DNA of 64,000 bases, from NCBI GenBank assembly GCA_963932465.1, contig OZ010790.1, forward strand, positions 97,432,363 to 97,496,362, given 5' to 3'. A program made the translations under genes and the position numbers. The notes beneath the pieces were generated by a model. That model saw nothing but the letters and a program-made list of their open reading frames with translations, did not search any database and was not told the DNA's origin. The DNA comes from Maratus speciosus. Lineage: Eukaryota; Arthropoda; Arachnida; Araneae; Salticidae. Positions 34,001 through 46,615 of this stretch are shown one piece after another (positions within the stretch are counted from its first letter, which is position 1; each line of letters begins with the position of its first letter).

Positions 34001-34908
34001 CAGGCGGACAGACAAACAGAACTCATAAACACTTTTCAACTTTGTTGGAAATTGTTAAAAAGAGAGATTAATGTTTCAGAAAAATTTAGAAACATTTGTT
34101 TAGTCTAATGAAGTTGTTTTTTAAATGAATCAACAGTCATTTGTAAGATTTTAAAACTTACAAGATCAGGAATAGTGAAGACAATTCATTGCAGCAAATA
34201 AAGCTAAAACCAAAACTCAAAATTGACCAAAACATTTAAGATTTGAAAAGTTTATGAAAATTCAAGTTCTGGTGGTTAATATTTAGTAAAATTAAAATAG
34301 GTTTTATTATATAATATTTAGGAACCACCAATCTGTGAAAAGAAAACTAGTCTGATGTGCCAATCCCAAAACTTTCTTCTATCTCATACATGTTAATACT
34401 TCAAAATTTGCTATCACAGTGCCAAAATTAAATGGCAATCTATGCCCACATCATGAGAATTCTGAAGATATGAAATTCTGCGCATTAGTTCTTGAAATAT
34501 GACTATCGCTAAAACCGTGTAAATCATGCAAAATGCAGTATAAAAGCGCCACCTGTTGGGGGTTTACACCAAAACCTAATCAGCAACAACTTATGTCAAC
34601 ATCTAACTGAATCTGAAATTTGATGAAAATCTATACATTAGTTTTTGAGATAGAGCTATTGCAAAAATCATTAAAAATCAAGCACAGCAGAGCCACCTAT
34701 TGGGAAATTAACTTGAAAACCTAATCAGCAACTACTTATGTCAACATCTAACTGTATCTGAAGTTTGAATAAAATCTGTGCATTAGTTTTTGGGATAGAG
34801 CTATTGCAGAAATCCTGAAAAATGCAGCGTAACAGTGCCAACTGTTAGGCAATTTACACCAAAACATAATCAGCACCAATTCATATCAAGGACCAACTGA
34901 ATCTGAAG

Positions 34909-36455
34909 CAGTGTTCTCGCTGGCTTTTGACCAACATTAGCGATTTGGCGAATAAGAAATATAAAACAGTAGCCAAATGAACAGAAATGTTAGCAAAATA
35001 TATTCGGCTTGAAACACTGAAAAATCTATCTTTAACATTTATTGTATCCATTTTTTTTCAATAAATTCTAAAATAACCTAATATTTTATGATTGCTTATA
35101 TAATAGAAATTCGACTATCCGCTACAGAAACTATTAAAAATAAGTACCGTATATACTCGCGTATAAGTCGAAGAATTTTAGACAAAATTTGGGAGTTGAA
35201 AATGGGGGGTCGACTTATACACGAGAAAGTGCAAAAAAGAAAAAAAAATTGCAGATAATCGGCGAATGGGTAAGTCTTTTAAGTAACCACATGAGAGATA
35301 AAAGTGGACAATGGTCATTTCCCTGTGATTGACTAAAAAAGCTCAACAATAATGTTCCTGTTATTGTTCTGCATGCATTTTCTCTTGGGGCGGAATTTCC
35401 TTCAATACAGCGGCATTCCTTTCAACATTTTAATCCCCCTTTTTAAAAAGAATTCCACTTGAGAATGCTTCTAGATATATCTCTCTTAAAAGTACTACAA
35501 TACATAGAAGTACTATATTGTAATAAAGTGTGAATAGATTTTAGAAAGAATTTTTCTTTTTAAGTATCAGTGAATTGATGTGAATAGGTTTCAAAATGCT
35601 TTAAGCTTCTTTGGTTTTACATAATTATACAGTTTTAAAGCGTTAAAAAAAGTCTGATTAGAAACGTAAAAAAGTTTACCAATTTAATGAAACTTTATTA
35701 ATTATTTTATCCTCGATTGCAAATTATTTTTCAACATACTACCAGAAATGTAGTTCGACTTATACACGAAAATTCAAATTTTTTCAAAATTTTGCTTAAG
35801 ATCTGGGGGGGTGGGGGGGTTGACTTATACACGAGTATATACGGTACATTCTAAATGTCTCCTAATTGTGTAAATGTTTCAGACATTCTTTTAGCTGCCT
35901 AAATAAAAATTACAAACAGCTATCTCTGATTTACCGTTGTGAAAATATACTCTAAAAATTTCTATGAGATTGACTCTTAACCGATGGAGAAAATTTCACG
36001 AACCAATAATACTTTGCATACAACTAATAAATGGTATGGTAAATAGCTAATTTCAACGCCGCTTTCCAGCAAAAATTTTCTCTATTTGGCACTTGATACG
36101 AATAATTTTGTTTGCGTTTTTACCGGCGCGACGCTGGCGCATAGGTAGTGATTAACTGACAATCGAGAAATACTTATGGCATAATCATTTCTGTGTCTTT
36201 GGCTGTTGCTAAACTCAATTGGTGTTGAGTCAGTATCTCTATAAATAGAGCAATGTAAATTGCACGGTGCGATCGAACATGTTAAAACGACATCAATCGT
36301 TCAGTAACGCGGCTAAGAATCTCGACGGTATTGGCAAACCACACAATACGTACAACCTGAGCATTCGCAATTGGCGAATTTGACTGTTGGTTTACTCGTC
36401 AAATGAAGACTTTTGTCGCGATTTGGTGCAATGGCGAGCGGCACCGAGAACCCTG
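34909..36455. mobile_element. Non-autonomous hAT element (CAGTGTTCTCGC ends)
   Basis: Ends: CAGTGTTCTCGCTGGC at 34909 and, in reverse complement, CAGGGTTCTCGGTGCC from 36455. The 8-bp duplication ATCTGAAG is perfect (34901-34908 and 36456-36463). Length 1547 bp, including a nested MITE. No transposase. Near the right end there is a TATAAATA (36240-36247) and a 34-codon frame (36279-36383), both of uncertain meaning. Confidence 0.92.
35147..35844. mobile_element. Nested MITE (CCGTATATACTCG ends)
   Basis: The 13-bp ends CCGTATATACTCG (35147-35159) and complement (35832-35844) are perfect, followed by TATAAGTCGA-type motifs repeated at both sides. TA flanks both ends (35145-35146 and 35845-35846). 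Length 698 bp. Non-coding. The TA duplication suggests Tc1/mariner or Tigger, but the family is unidentified. Confidence 0.88.
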
Positions 36456-36815
36456 ATCTGAAGTTTTATGAAAATTCATGCAGTAGTTCTTGAGATAGAA
36501 TTATTGCAAAAATTGTAAAAAATGCAGCATATCAGTGTCACCTGTTGGGCAAATATACACCAAAAAGTAATCAACAGCAGTTTGTATCAAGGTCTAACTG
36601 AATATAAAGTTTTGTGAAATTCTGTGCGTAAGTTCTTGAGACAGAACGCCACAAAATTTTTGTCACATACAGACAGACAAGACTCACTGACAGACAATTT
36701 CTAAAAAATATAAAATCGTTTTCAGGACATTCTATAACGTATAAATCCATCAAAAATCGAAAGTTGAAATTTTTCCCAAATCCTATACTTTCTTCTTGTA
36801 AAGATAGAAGAAAGT

Positions 36816-38535
36816 AAAAATGCATGGATTTCATGTTGGTTATATATAGAGCTGGATGATATCAAAAATTTAATATTCAATACATCAATGAATTAATACT
36901 GATATTAATGATTATTGCAACAACTACCTTAAAGTGTGTGGGAATAAAAATATTGCTAAATTTAAAGCATATATGGTATAGAAGCAGCAATTAAAGTACA
37001 AACAGATGTAGAAAGCAACAAATCAATGTTTATACCTATTTCTTCACACAGCATCCTTAAAATATATATATCTTAGATAGAAATATTTTAGAAAAAGTAA
37101 CCAATGTTTGATATCTTTTTGCACTTATACATAGTATAGCTTGCATAGTATTTTTCTTTAAAAACTCCTATTCTTCCCACATTTTTTCCACATTCCTTCA
37201 CACATCCACATTCCTTAATTTCTTCACGTATAACTGAGAATGTTATAAAAATAAATTGTTGCTAAAGACAAAAAATGTTCAGAACTTTCTGCACAATCCA
37301 ATATTTTACTGAATATAATTTTTTACTCTTCCCTTGTAGAGAATAATACACCAAGTTTTGCACACATTTAACTCTTGCAAAGAAGTTAAAACTAGAATTA
37401 ACTTGAATTATGCAATAAATAATAATTCAATAAATAAAGCAATATACTGTCTAAAAGTGATTTTTATTTGAATATTGAAAGTTTAAACTTTAAGAAGTAC
37501 TAATCAGATGCTTAAATAGACTTTAAAATAGACTCTGTTGAATATTTTCATTATAACCATAATGGCTTTTGTCTGAAAACATATTAAAAAATTGGAGTAC
37601 ATATTTATAGTTATAGTACAGAGCAGTTATTGCTTCAATTATACTTTTAAAATTTTTGTTAAATATCTCTTATAATTCAAAGGTTTTATTTATTTTTGTT
37701 GTTGTTTAAATGTCTGATGGAATCTACAAAATTCCCATACAAAATATAATAACTTAGATAGTCAAAACAGGATTAAGTAAAGGGAAACAAAGCAGGGTAA
37801 TAAAACAGGTCTTAATACAATGCATACATATGGGTATGAAAACGCATCAGACCTCTATGCTTTAAGCAAGCATTTTTGTTTATCCTAAAAAGCCATACTC
37901 TAATTCATGCAAATGCAAACATGCTTTTACAAAAAAGACAATACCGGAAGCTATGCAAAATTTCATAAGCAAACACTAACACATGCAATCTTTAAAAATG
38001 ACAAACATAATTGTAAAACAACATTTAAAAAAATATAAATAAACCATCAATTCAAATTAATTACAATTAAAAGTACAAATAATCTTGTAATACAAGAAAA
38101 TACTCATAACACAAAGTTTCATAAGCAAATTTATGCATGCAATCTTTAAAATGACAAAAATAATTGTAAAACAGCATTTAAAAAAAAAAAAAAATTAAAC
38201 CATCAATTCAAATTAATTACAATTAAAACTAAGGAAATAACATTCATAATACAAAAATATTCACATTTATCATACGTATAATTAAAAGAAAAGGTTTGTT
38301 TCTTCAGTCATCTGGCCTGAGCTTTCTACTGAACCCATTTTGATAATCATTTTTTTAAATGAAAGCAATTTATTTACAAATGTGCCTGCACTCGCTATTT
38401 TTTTTTTAAATAAATCCATTTTTATATTTTAATTTTAAAAGTTCTTTATGAAATTTCTTCATATTGGTGGCAATCGGGTTACTTCCATTATTGAAGAGAG
38501 AAGGGAAACAATGGGAATTACCACATCATATATTA
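36816..38535. other. Intronic sequence, nothing recognised
   Basis: AT-rich DNA with one imperfect local repeat of about 130 bp (near 37970-38080 and 38100-38230, both with CATAAGCAAA, ATGCAATCTTTAAAA and CATCAATTCAAATTAATTACAATTAAA). No coding signal. Confidence 0.5.
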
Positions 38536-39753
38536 GTCCAGGGGAAATGTACATTTTACCTTGCAAAAAATCGGGTAGAAGATTTTTTTTTCTGACTTGT
38601 TTATAATGATGCCAACATGGAAAAACCAAGTTTTCCAACAAAATTTCTTAAGGCTAAATTTTCTGTGGCCAAAAAACAACAAAATTTTGGGACTTTTTTT
38701 AATTTTTTTTAAATATCTCGAAACTTGTTGCCGTAGCATGATTTTTTTCAATTACAATATTAAAGAGGACAAAATTCTCTACAACTTTCATATTTACAAC
38801 TTTTTTATACACTCAACAGCAAGCGCAATACGCCGTTTCAAAAATAAGACAATTTTTTCAATTTTCTTAAAAACCATGAAAACGTAGTTCTCTCCCGGTT
38901 ATTCATATGTTTCCCACGGATTTAATCACGTATGTCAACTTCTAAAAATTGGTAGCAGTAAATTAAATATTATTTGCACACCCACGTCTTTATTTTCATC
39001 ACAACATACATTTTATATTCAATAAAATTATATAATTTTAAAAATAGGATAGTGTGTAGATGAATAAAACAATTTTCGTATCGACAGTAATTTTAAGTGT
39101 GTATAATGTTAATTTCAAAGCATTGTTTAAAAGAATACTTTAGTATTTAATAACTTATTGGTACTATAGTTTCAATTAAGAAAGAATTTTTGTTTAATTT
39201 TAATAATTTTGTAATTGTAATAATTTTTATAATGCATGCATGTTTTTCCAGGAAACAATCGGATAGACATGAAAATTTGCGAAAAACATACTTTATTCCA
39301 CATATTACACACTTAACATACAATGGTACATTTTATTTACCAATTACTGATAACATATATTTTAATGCTTTTTTTTTTTAAAGATAGTAAACATTGGATT
39401 ATACTTTCATATAAAATGAAGGAGGGGAGGCACTCAGAAAATAAATATATTTTATGTAAGAAATGCTTTTACCTTATAAAATAGCTACAATAAAAATGAC
39501 AACAGGTTATTTCACTAACTGATGTTATATATTTATCTCCTGTAAAATTTAAAAATTTTGTCAATAACATATTTGAGATCACTATAAAAATATTTAAAAG
39601 ATTAGTTTTAATAAATACTGTCAGTTTTTTTTCTACTTATATCAATAATAAAAAGAACACTCGGTTACTCCCTCGCAATTATTTTTCGACTGTCCACCAC
39701 CGTGCCCCCTTCCACGTTCTCTGCATCGAGTGTGTATGTAAGTTGAAAAAATA

Positions 39754-39798
<45 letters not shown>

Positions 39799-39800
<2 letters not shown>

Positions 39801-40378
39801 GTGCCGAAACTAACCTTTCTTGCACCAGGGACAAACATGCATTTTGGCGCCTCCCCCCCTCACAAACCTCCGCAAAAGAAATTTACAAAAAGAATTTTAC
39901 TAATTTCTAATAGCCGAATTATTTTAAAATTTAAATGTAATCATGAGATACGTAATGCTGATCTGCGTAACCAGCTTTGTCTAATATTGATTCATTAAAA
40001 CCTTTAAAAGGGAACCCAAAATATTCCGCTTTATACAGGTTTCCCTCTCAGCAGTTGCTAGTATTCTTTCTGTTGGGAACTTGTACTTTTTTCATTTAAA
40101 ACAGGATTCTGTTATCCTATTTTAATGCATTTGCTTCAAATTTTCTTATGGATTAACACGCAATTTTTTCATTTAAAACATGATTCTGTTATCCAGTTTT
40201 AATGCATTTGGTTCAATCTGCATTTTGGATTTTCCGACTGTGAGACAATTTTAGCCAAATTTCATACTATATATTTTTTGGTATCAAACGACAAAAAAAT
40301 CTTTATTTGGCGCTCCTTCACCTTCCACTCTGGTGCCCGGGGCACATGCTCCCTCTGTCCCCTCTAGTTTCGGCCCTG
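39799..40378. mobile_element. Short hAT-like element in the foldback spacer
   Basis: Ends CAGTGCCGAAACTA (39799) and, in reverse complement, CAGGGCCGAAACTA from 40378, followed by related CACC(A/C)GGG motifs. The flanks are ATATACAT and ATATATAT, an 8-bp duplication that is hard to prove inside an AT microsatellite. Length 580 bp, non-coding. Confidence 0.72.
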
Positions 40379-41250
40379 ATATATATATATACATATATGA
40401 AATTTGGATAAAAAAAGTCTTGCAGCCATAAAACTGACCAAAAATAAAAAATAATAAAAACTGTAATCAAAATAGAAAAAGTAAACACTAATACGGTTGG
40501 AATACAACGTCAGCAATTCTAAGGCCCTCCAAAAAAAAAAATCATTTAAAACTATTAAATTGCAAACGAGAAATTGTAAAAGGAAAGCTTCCATCGGTTT
40601 AACCTTAGCATTCCAGTTTCTTCGAGTGAGTAGTGAAGTCTCACGCGAGAATATTTATTTTTTTTTTCATATGATACCGAGGTCGATATCTAACGATGTC
40701 TTTGTATGACTAATTTAGTCTCATAATTCATATAACTATGACATTAAACGCCTCAATACTACAACTATCATAAAATTTTTGAAAATAAAATCTTTATACG
40801 GAATCTGGTCCTTAAAGAAAAAATTATATATTTTTAAGAGAAAGAATGTGACCAGTTATACCTCCTAAGATGGAAACCTGTTTAAAGCGGAATATATTTC
40901 AGTTCGGTTTTCAAGGTTTTAATGAATCCATATTTGAAAAATCTGATTACGTATTTAATGATTACACACTTAAAAATTTCAAAATCTGGCTATTAGAGAT
41001 TTATTAAAATAATTAACGAGGGGTGGGGCAAAATATGCATGAATTTTGCCCCCCCCCCCCCCCCCCCCCAAAGGCTAGTTTTGGCCCTCAAACACATAAT
41101 TTATTGCTACCAATATATAGAAGTTGACATACATGATTAAATCCGAGGGAAACATATGAATAATGGGGGGAGAACTACGTTTTTTATGGTTTTTAAGAAA
41201 ATTGAAAAAATTGTCTTACTTTTGAAATGGCGTACTGCGCTTGCTATTGG

Positions 41251-43605
41251 CAGACTTGTATAAAACCAAAAACTTTCTGCGCACGCAAATATTGGGTCAA
41301 AAACTTTCTGCAAATTAATTTAATGTTTAATAAAATAATGTGTTATATTATTTTGACGATATTAATTAAAAACAGTAGTTTTAAAGTAATTGCCATTTAA
41401 ATTAAAAATTAATTAATATTAATTAAAGAATATTTATTTTAGTTAAAAAAATAATAAAGCTAAAAATCCATGATAAGAAAAGGTGAATTCTTATCAATTA
41501 TTTTGTTAATGCATTAAGAAACAGCCCAATCCTTAATATTGTAACTTCTTCGCACAAAATGTCAGTCACTCTGTTCTGACATTGCTTCTGAAACAACTGA
41601 ATCGCATTTTATAGGGAGAGGTCTATTCATAGGTATCATCATTAAAGAGACTGATGCAGGGATGAAAGAGCACTAAAGCCATTTTGGAGCACCTTTGGAG
41701 CAGCAAAAATCTGATTTTGGAATAGTAAAATCCCTTTTTGGAGCAGTAAAATCCATTTTTTGAGCAGCAAAAATCTGATTTTGTAGCAGTAAAGTCCATT
41801 TCTGTAGCAGCAAAAATCTAATTTTGTAGCAATAAAATTAAAATTCTATTTTTGGAGCAGACTGAAATTCTAATGCTAATAAACTCCTAAAAATTAAAAT
41901 GATTGCTATCTTGAAAATATTTTCACATTTAAAAGAAAAATTATTCAGGTAAAATTTCTCCACACATTTTGCTAACTCTGGGCATTCTAAACAACAATTG
42001 GGTACAGATTGCAATAATGAAAAATTAGCAGCAGGAAGGGGAAAAAACCAGTTTATTTGGTTTTAAAAAATATTATTTTAGAGCAGCAATTTTAACTAAT
42101 CAAAGAAAAGCCTATGAATACAACATGCAGGACTCCCACTCAACTTTTGTAGTAAAAAATGGTAAAAAGGGACCATTTTTTTCAAAAAAGGGACCAAAAA
42201 AGACCATATATTTCGCTTAAAAAGGAACCCTTAGGGACCTAAATTCATCAAATCACAAAATAAAATAAAATCTTCGCAACCATTTCACGAAATTAGCGTG
42301 TTTTCCGCAATCCTTTGACAAAACTCACGTGATTTCACGATCTCTTACCAAAATTTGAGTGTTTTTTGCCATCTTTTACCGAAATTCGAACTCCTTTCAC
42401 AATCTGTTGAAGAAATTTGCTTATTTTTCGCGATCTTTTGACTAAGTTCACTTATTTTTCGCGATCTTTTGACGAAATTCGCGTATTTTTTGCGGTCTTT
42501 TGACGAAATTCGTACAGTTTTTGAGATCTTTTGAGAAAATTTGCGTGTTTTTCGCAATCTTTTGACTAAATTCGCTTGTTTTTCGCGATCTATGGACGAA
42601 ATTTGCGTTTTCTGCGATCTTTTGACAAAACTTGTGTTCTTTTGAAGAAATTTCAGGGTTTTTTTTCTATCTTTTGACCGCTTTTTATTCTTTTTTTTCA
42701 CGAAATTAACGATCCTTTGAGAAAATTCATGTTTTTTTCGTGATCTTTTGACGGAATTCGTGTATTTTTCGCGGGTTTTTGACGCGTTTTTCCCGGTATT
42801 TTGACGAAATTGGCTGTTTGTTTTGTGATCTTTTACCGAAATTCGCGTTTTTTTTCAGCAATCTTTTCACGAAATTAGTGTTTTTTCGCGATTCTTTGAC
42901 GGAATTAGCGCTTTTCTTGCGGCCCCTTGACGAAATTTGTGTTTCTTTCGCGATCCTTTGACGAAATTAATTTTTTTTCGCGATTCTTTTACGAAATTTG
43001 CATTTTTTCGCGATCCTTTGACAAAATTTTGGGGCTTTTTCCGCTATTCTTTTACGAAATTAGTTTTTTCTCCAGCGCTCCTTTGACAAAATTTGCGTTT
43101 TTTCTGCGATTCTTTGACGAAATTACCTTTTTTTTTCAGGATGCTTTGAAGAAATTCACGTTTTTTTTCCGCAGTCCTTTGACGAAATTCGCGTTTTTTC
43201 CGCGATGCTTTGACGAAAGGGGTGATTTTTTTCTGCGAACGATTGGCAAAATTGTTTCTTTTTCGGCGACCATTTCTTGAAATTCGCAATATTTTAAAGT
43301 GATATTTTTTTATGTCTGAATTTTTGGGATGATGGCCGATTTTTTTTTAATTTTCGGAACCGAATGCCTTAAATTTTCTGAAAATTCGGAACAAAATCAC
43401 TCCTGACAAACAATAAATAAATCGTGCATAAAATTGGGGAACATTTTTAACATTTCGGTATTTAAAAAAAAAAAAAAAAAAAAGTTACAAGAACAAAAAT
43501 TACGTTCTTTTTGTTTTTGTTTTTTCAAAAAAAATTTCCGCAAAGTCCCGAATTTTGCGGAAAATTTTCCGCACACGGCGTGCGCGTCTATATTATACAA
43601 CTCTG
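41251..43605. mobile_element. Non-autonomous hAT carrying a 1-kb minisatellite
   Basis: Ends CAGACTTGTATAA (41251) and, in reverse complement, CAGAGTTGTATAA from 43605. The 8-bp duplication GCTATTGG is perfect (41243-41250 and 43606-43613). Removing the element and one duplication joins the foldback arm cleanly, which confirms the borders. Inside are GGAGCAGTAAAATCCATTTTT repeats (41680-41850) and the minisatellite at 42270-43275. No transposase. Confidence 0.93.
42270..43275 (+). repeat. Minisatellite, about 31-bp unit, roughly 30 copies
   Basis: The consensus is close to TTTTTCGCGATCTTTTGACG followed by AAATTCGCG. Successive anchors fall at 30-32 bp (42430, 42460, 42492). The array is rich in CpG compared with its surroundings. 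Both strands show long open frames, an effect of the repeat and not evidence of a gene. Confidence 0.92.
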
Positions 43606-43902
43606 GCTATTGGGTGTATAAAAAAATTGTAAATATGAAAGTTGTAGAGAATTTTGTCCTCTTTAATATTGTAATTGACAAAAATTATGCTATTGCAACG
43701 ACTATTGAGATATTTAAAAAAAATCGAAAAAAGTCCCAAAATTTTGTTGCTTTTCGGCCACAGAAAATTTAGCCTTAAGAAATTATGTTGGAAAACTTGT
43801 TTTTTCCATGTTGGCATCATTATAAACAATTCAGAAAAAAAAAAATCTTCTACCCGATTTTTTGTAAGGTAACCCCCCTTTTTTTGTACATTTCCCCTGG
43901 AC

Positions 43903-45387
43903 TATATGGATGCCATTTCCATATTACAATTAAAAATAACTTTTTAAAACTTTTGGACAGAATATGACGTCACAATTTAAAATAAGGCATTTTTACTCAT
44001 AAATCTGTTACATTTCAATATTTTTTTATTCCGCTGATTCTGAGTTTGATCAATCAATCTCAAAGGGCTTCAGTGGGTGAAAATGAAGTCATAGCAAAAA
44101 TGAAATGAGTATTTTCTTTGATAAAACTAAATATTTTACTACGAATGCATCTAAAAGTAAATTTCTGGTTTTTGCCGGCACTCAGATTAGAAACTCAAGT
44201 AAAGGGTACGAATGTTTACATGCAAAATTGTAACTGGCAAACATGACATCAAATTTCGGGAATATATTTATTAATAATCTACTGCACATTAAAATACTGT
44301 TAAAATAGAGAATATGAGTATGAAAAGTATGCAAGTAAATTTTGCACTGGCAAAAAATATGTTACTTTTAGATTTCGTTGAAAACAAAAATTATAATGGT
44401 GCAATTTTCATTGATTTTTCATTACGTAATACCAAAGATCAAAGACTCAATTAATAACTTCATAATTTCATTATCTTAATTGCATGTTACTGATTATGCA
44501 TAGGAATAAGGTTTCATTTTTCAGTAATTTGAAAAGTTCAAATTAAACTTCAGTTAAAAATAGTATTTGTCTTAAGAGTTAGGCTAGTCAATATAATGGT
44601 GTAATTAATTTTGTTAATTTTTATAAATTCAGTTAATCAATTCTTTTAAACATTTTTATTCATCAAATTGAACGGGCTTCGACTCATACTCAATTATAAT
44701 ACTGATATTTTAGGTGCACATTATAAGAAACCCAATTATGAAATCTAAAATTCAAATCAATATAAAATTATAAATACAATTTTATAAAATATATGTACAA
44801 TAAATTTATTGTATACATCATAAGAAACTGAATTATGAAATCTGAAATTTGATAAATTTTAATAAATATAAAATTCAGAGGAATCATAAAAAATCCAAAT
44901 GAATTAAGTAACCCTTGAGTAAATTTCATGTATGAAAAGATAATTTCTTAAATATTTTAAAATGGAAATAAGATGCATTTTTCTAAAAATATGTATTATT
45001 AAATTTAAGAAAATCAAAGTTATATTCTTTTAAATACAGCAGAAATAGAATATGCTCACGTAAGAAAAAAATTAAATAGGCTTTCTTATTGTTCTTATGA
45101 ATATTTTCAAATTATACCAAACATAAAACAAAAAATTATCTTTATTGAATATTATTTATTTATTTATTTTTTTTTTTTTTTTCAAAAAATTAACGTATTT
45201 GCATTTCATTTATATGTAAAATATATCACAACTGTCACTTAACACCATAAGAACTAACAAAGAAAACAAAACAAAATAAAATAAGAGACACCAAAAAAAA
45301 GGGGGAGAAACAAAAAAAAAATATTTATTTAGATTCTCAGAGTTTTGTGACAAGAAAATAGTAAAACTGACTTTTTTTATATATATA
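43903..45387. other. Intronic sequence, nothing recognised
   Basis: AT-rich. One loose direct repeat near 44715-44790 and 44812-44870 (ATAAGAAAC.CAATTATGAAATCT). No gene signal. Confidence 0.5.
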
Positions 45388-45389
45388 TA

Positions 45390-45842
45390 CCGGGTGTTCC
45401 AAAAAGGACTGACTGATTTTAAAATTCAATAACTTGCAAACGGTGACAGATATTTAAAAATTTCTTGCAGCAGGTTTATGCATAAGGTCAAAAGTTTTAT
45501 TAGAGTGATTTTCGATTTTAGTTCGAATTACAAACAATAGATGGCGCTGTAAGTATAGTCGTTATATACAGGCTCGATTTTTGGTCCTTTCTCTTGTTTC
45601 ATGCGGAAAAAGGAGATGGAAATGTATTATCCGGGCCACGAAGTACCAAAAATCGATCCTGAATTTAGTGTTTATTGATCGCAGCGCCATCTATTGTTTG
45701 TAATTGGAACTAAAATTGAAAATCACTGTAAAAAAAACTTTTGACCTTATGCATAACCCTCCTGCAAGAATTTTTTAAATATCTGTCACCATTTACAAGT
45801 TATTGAATTTTAAAATCAGTCAGTCCTTTTTAGGACACCCGA
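45390..45842. mobile_element. Mariner-like MITE with long inverted ends
   Basis: Left end CCGGGTGTTCCAAAAAGGAC after TA (45388-45389). The right end, in reverse complement, begins TCGGGTGTCCTAAAAAGGAC from 45842 before TA (45843-45844). The arms pair over about 180 bp (CAGTCAGTCC, TTTTAAAATTCAATAACTTG, AACAATAGATGGCGCTG). Length 453 bp. The CGGGTGT end is typical of mariner-type elements. It lies about 800 bp from exon A. Confidence 0.87.
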
Positions 45843-45844
45843 TA

Positions 45845-46615
45845 TAATCTTTAGTTTAAAAAACAGCAATTATAGGATGTAGATAATAATCATATTTACA
45901 ATTTTGACAATCAATAAATTTAAAAGAAATAAGAAAGCAAGCATATGTAGCTTGTATATACAACAGCAGTGTATTAAGTTTATTTACTTGTATGCATTAA
46001 GTTTAAAAGGTACTTTCCTAGTATAAGGGCCTTGCGTAAGTGAGATATATTTTAATCCTCATAAAGTAGTACATGGGATAATACCTTTTAAATAACATCT
46101 GGTTTATGTGGTGTTTGTGTTTTCAAATTATTGGTCATTTTCATTATTTTTCAATGGTATTATTGTACAGAAAGTTTATATATATATAACATTTAATTTA
46201 TATATTATAATTATTATAATTGTATAAAATTTTCTTCTGTTTGTATATAAAAATAGATAAACAACTTGTTTATATTAAACAAATTGTATAAATATGCATC
46301 AGTGAATAGACTGCCATAAAAAAATGCATGAAAAATTTCGTCTTCTCGCCAAACCCATTTTCTCTATCTCGCCATAGCCAATAAAGTATAGTTTAAAAAT
46401 CTATGAAGAATCTATATCAGAAATCACAGTTAGAACTGCTGGACATGCACATACAAGCAACATAATTTTCCTATTTGTTTTCTTTCAGACTTTACTGGAT
46501 GTCAAAATCGTAAAGGCAATTCATATAAGCTTGATAATTTGTATGATTTAAAACAATTTCTATTTTACAAGCATATAAGAAATTCATAATAAAAATACTA
46601 TAATTATTTAAAGCT
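45845..46615. other. Intron next to exon A, nothing recognised
   Basis: No repeat or coding region identified between the MITE and the donor site of exon A. Confidence 0.5.

Larger units (their letters stand above)
34340..36815 (+). repeat. 145-bp tandem-repeat family, copy 1 (split by a hAT)
   Basis: Units contain ATTAGTTTTTGAGATAGAGCT, AAAATGCAG and GCCACCTGTTGGGCAA, then CTAATCAGCA and CATCTAACTGAATCTGAAG. The GCCACCT anchor appears near 34548, 34691, 34837 (varied) and 36537. The array is interrupted at 34909-36455. It ends at 36785-36815 in the hairpin ACTTTCTTCTTGTAAAGATAGAAGAAAGT. An inverted copy is at 55205-56300. Confidence 0.85.
38536..43902. repeat. Foldback element with arms of about 440 bp, disrupted
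   Basis: The left arm (38536-38968) matches the reverse complement of 43902-43606 and continues, after removal of the inserted hAT, into 41250-41098. The outermost bases are GTCCAGGGGAAATGTAC, flanked by TA on both sides. The arms contain GGGTAGAAGATTTTTTTTT, TTTCTTAAGGCTAAATTTTCTGTGGCC and AACTTCTA...TTGGTAGCA. The spacer (38969-41097) holds another hAT. Frames open across the arms show no protein family. Confidence 0.82.

Noticed and set aside
38459..38887. Frames on both strands across the foldback arm, recurring at 43593-43967
   Set aside because: They recur because the arm recurs. Composition is low in complexity (F, K, I, N), no domain is seen, and frames differ between copies.
42345..43289. 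Long frames on both strands (basic KRSRK-type and aromatic FFRDEI-type repeats)
   Set aside because: They follow the 31-bp minisatellite exactly and have no independent coding signal or stable start.
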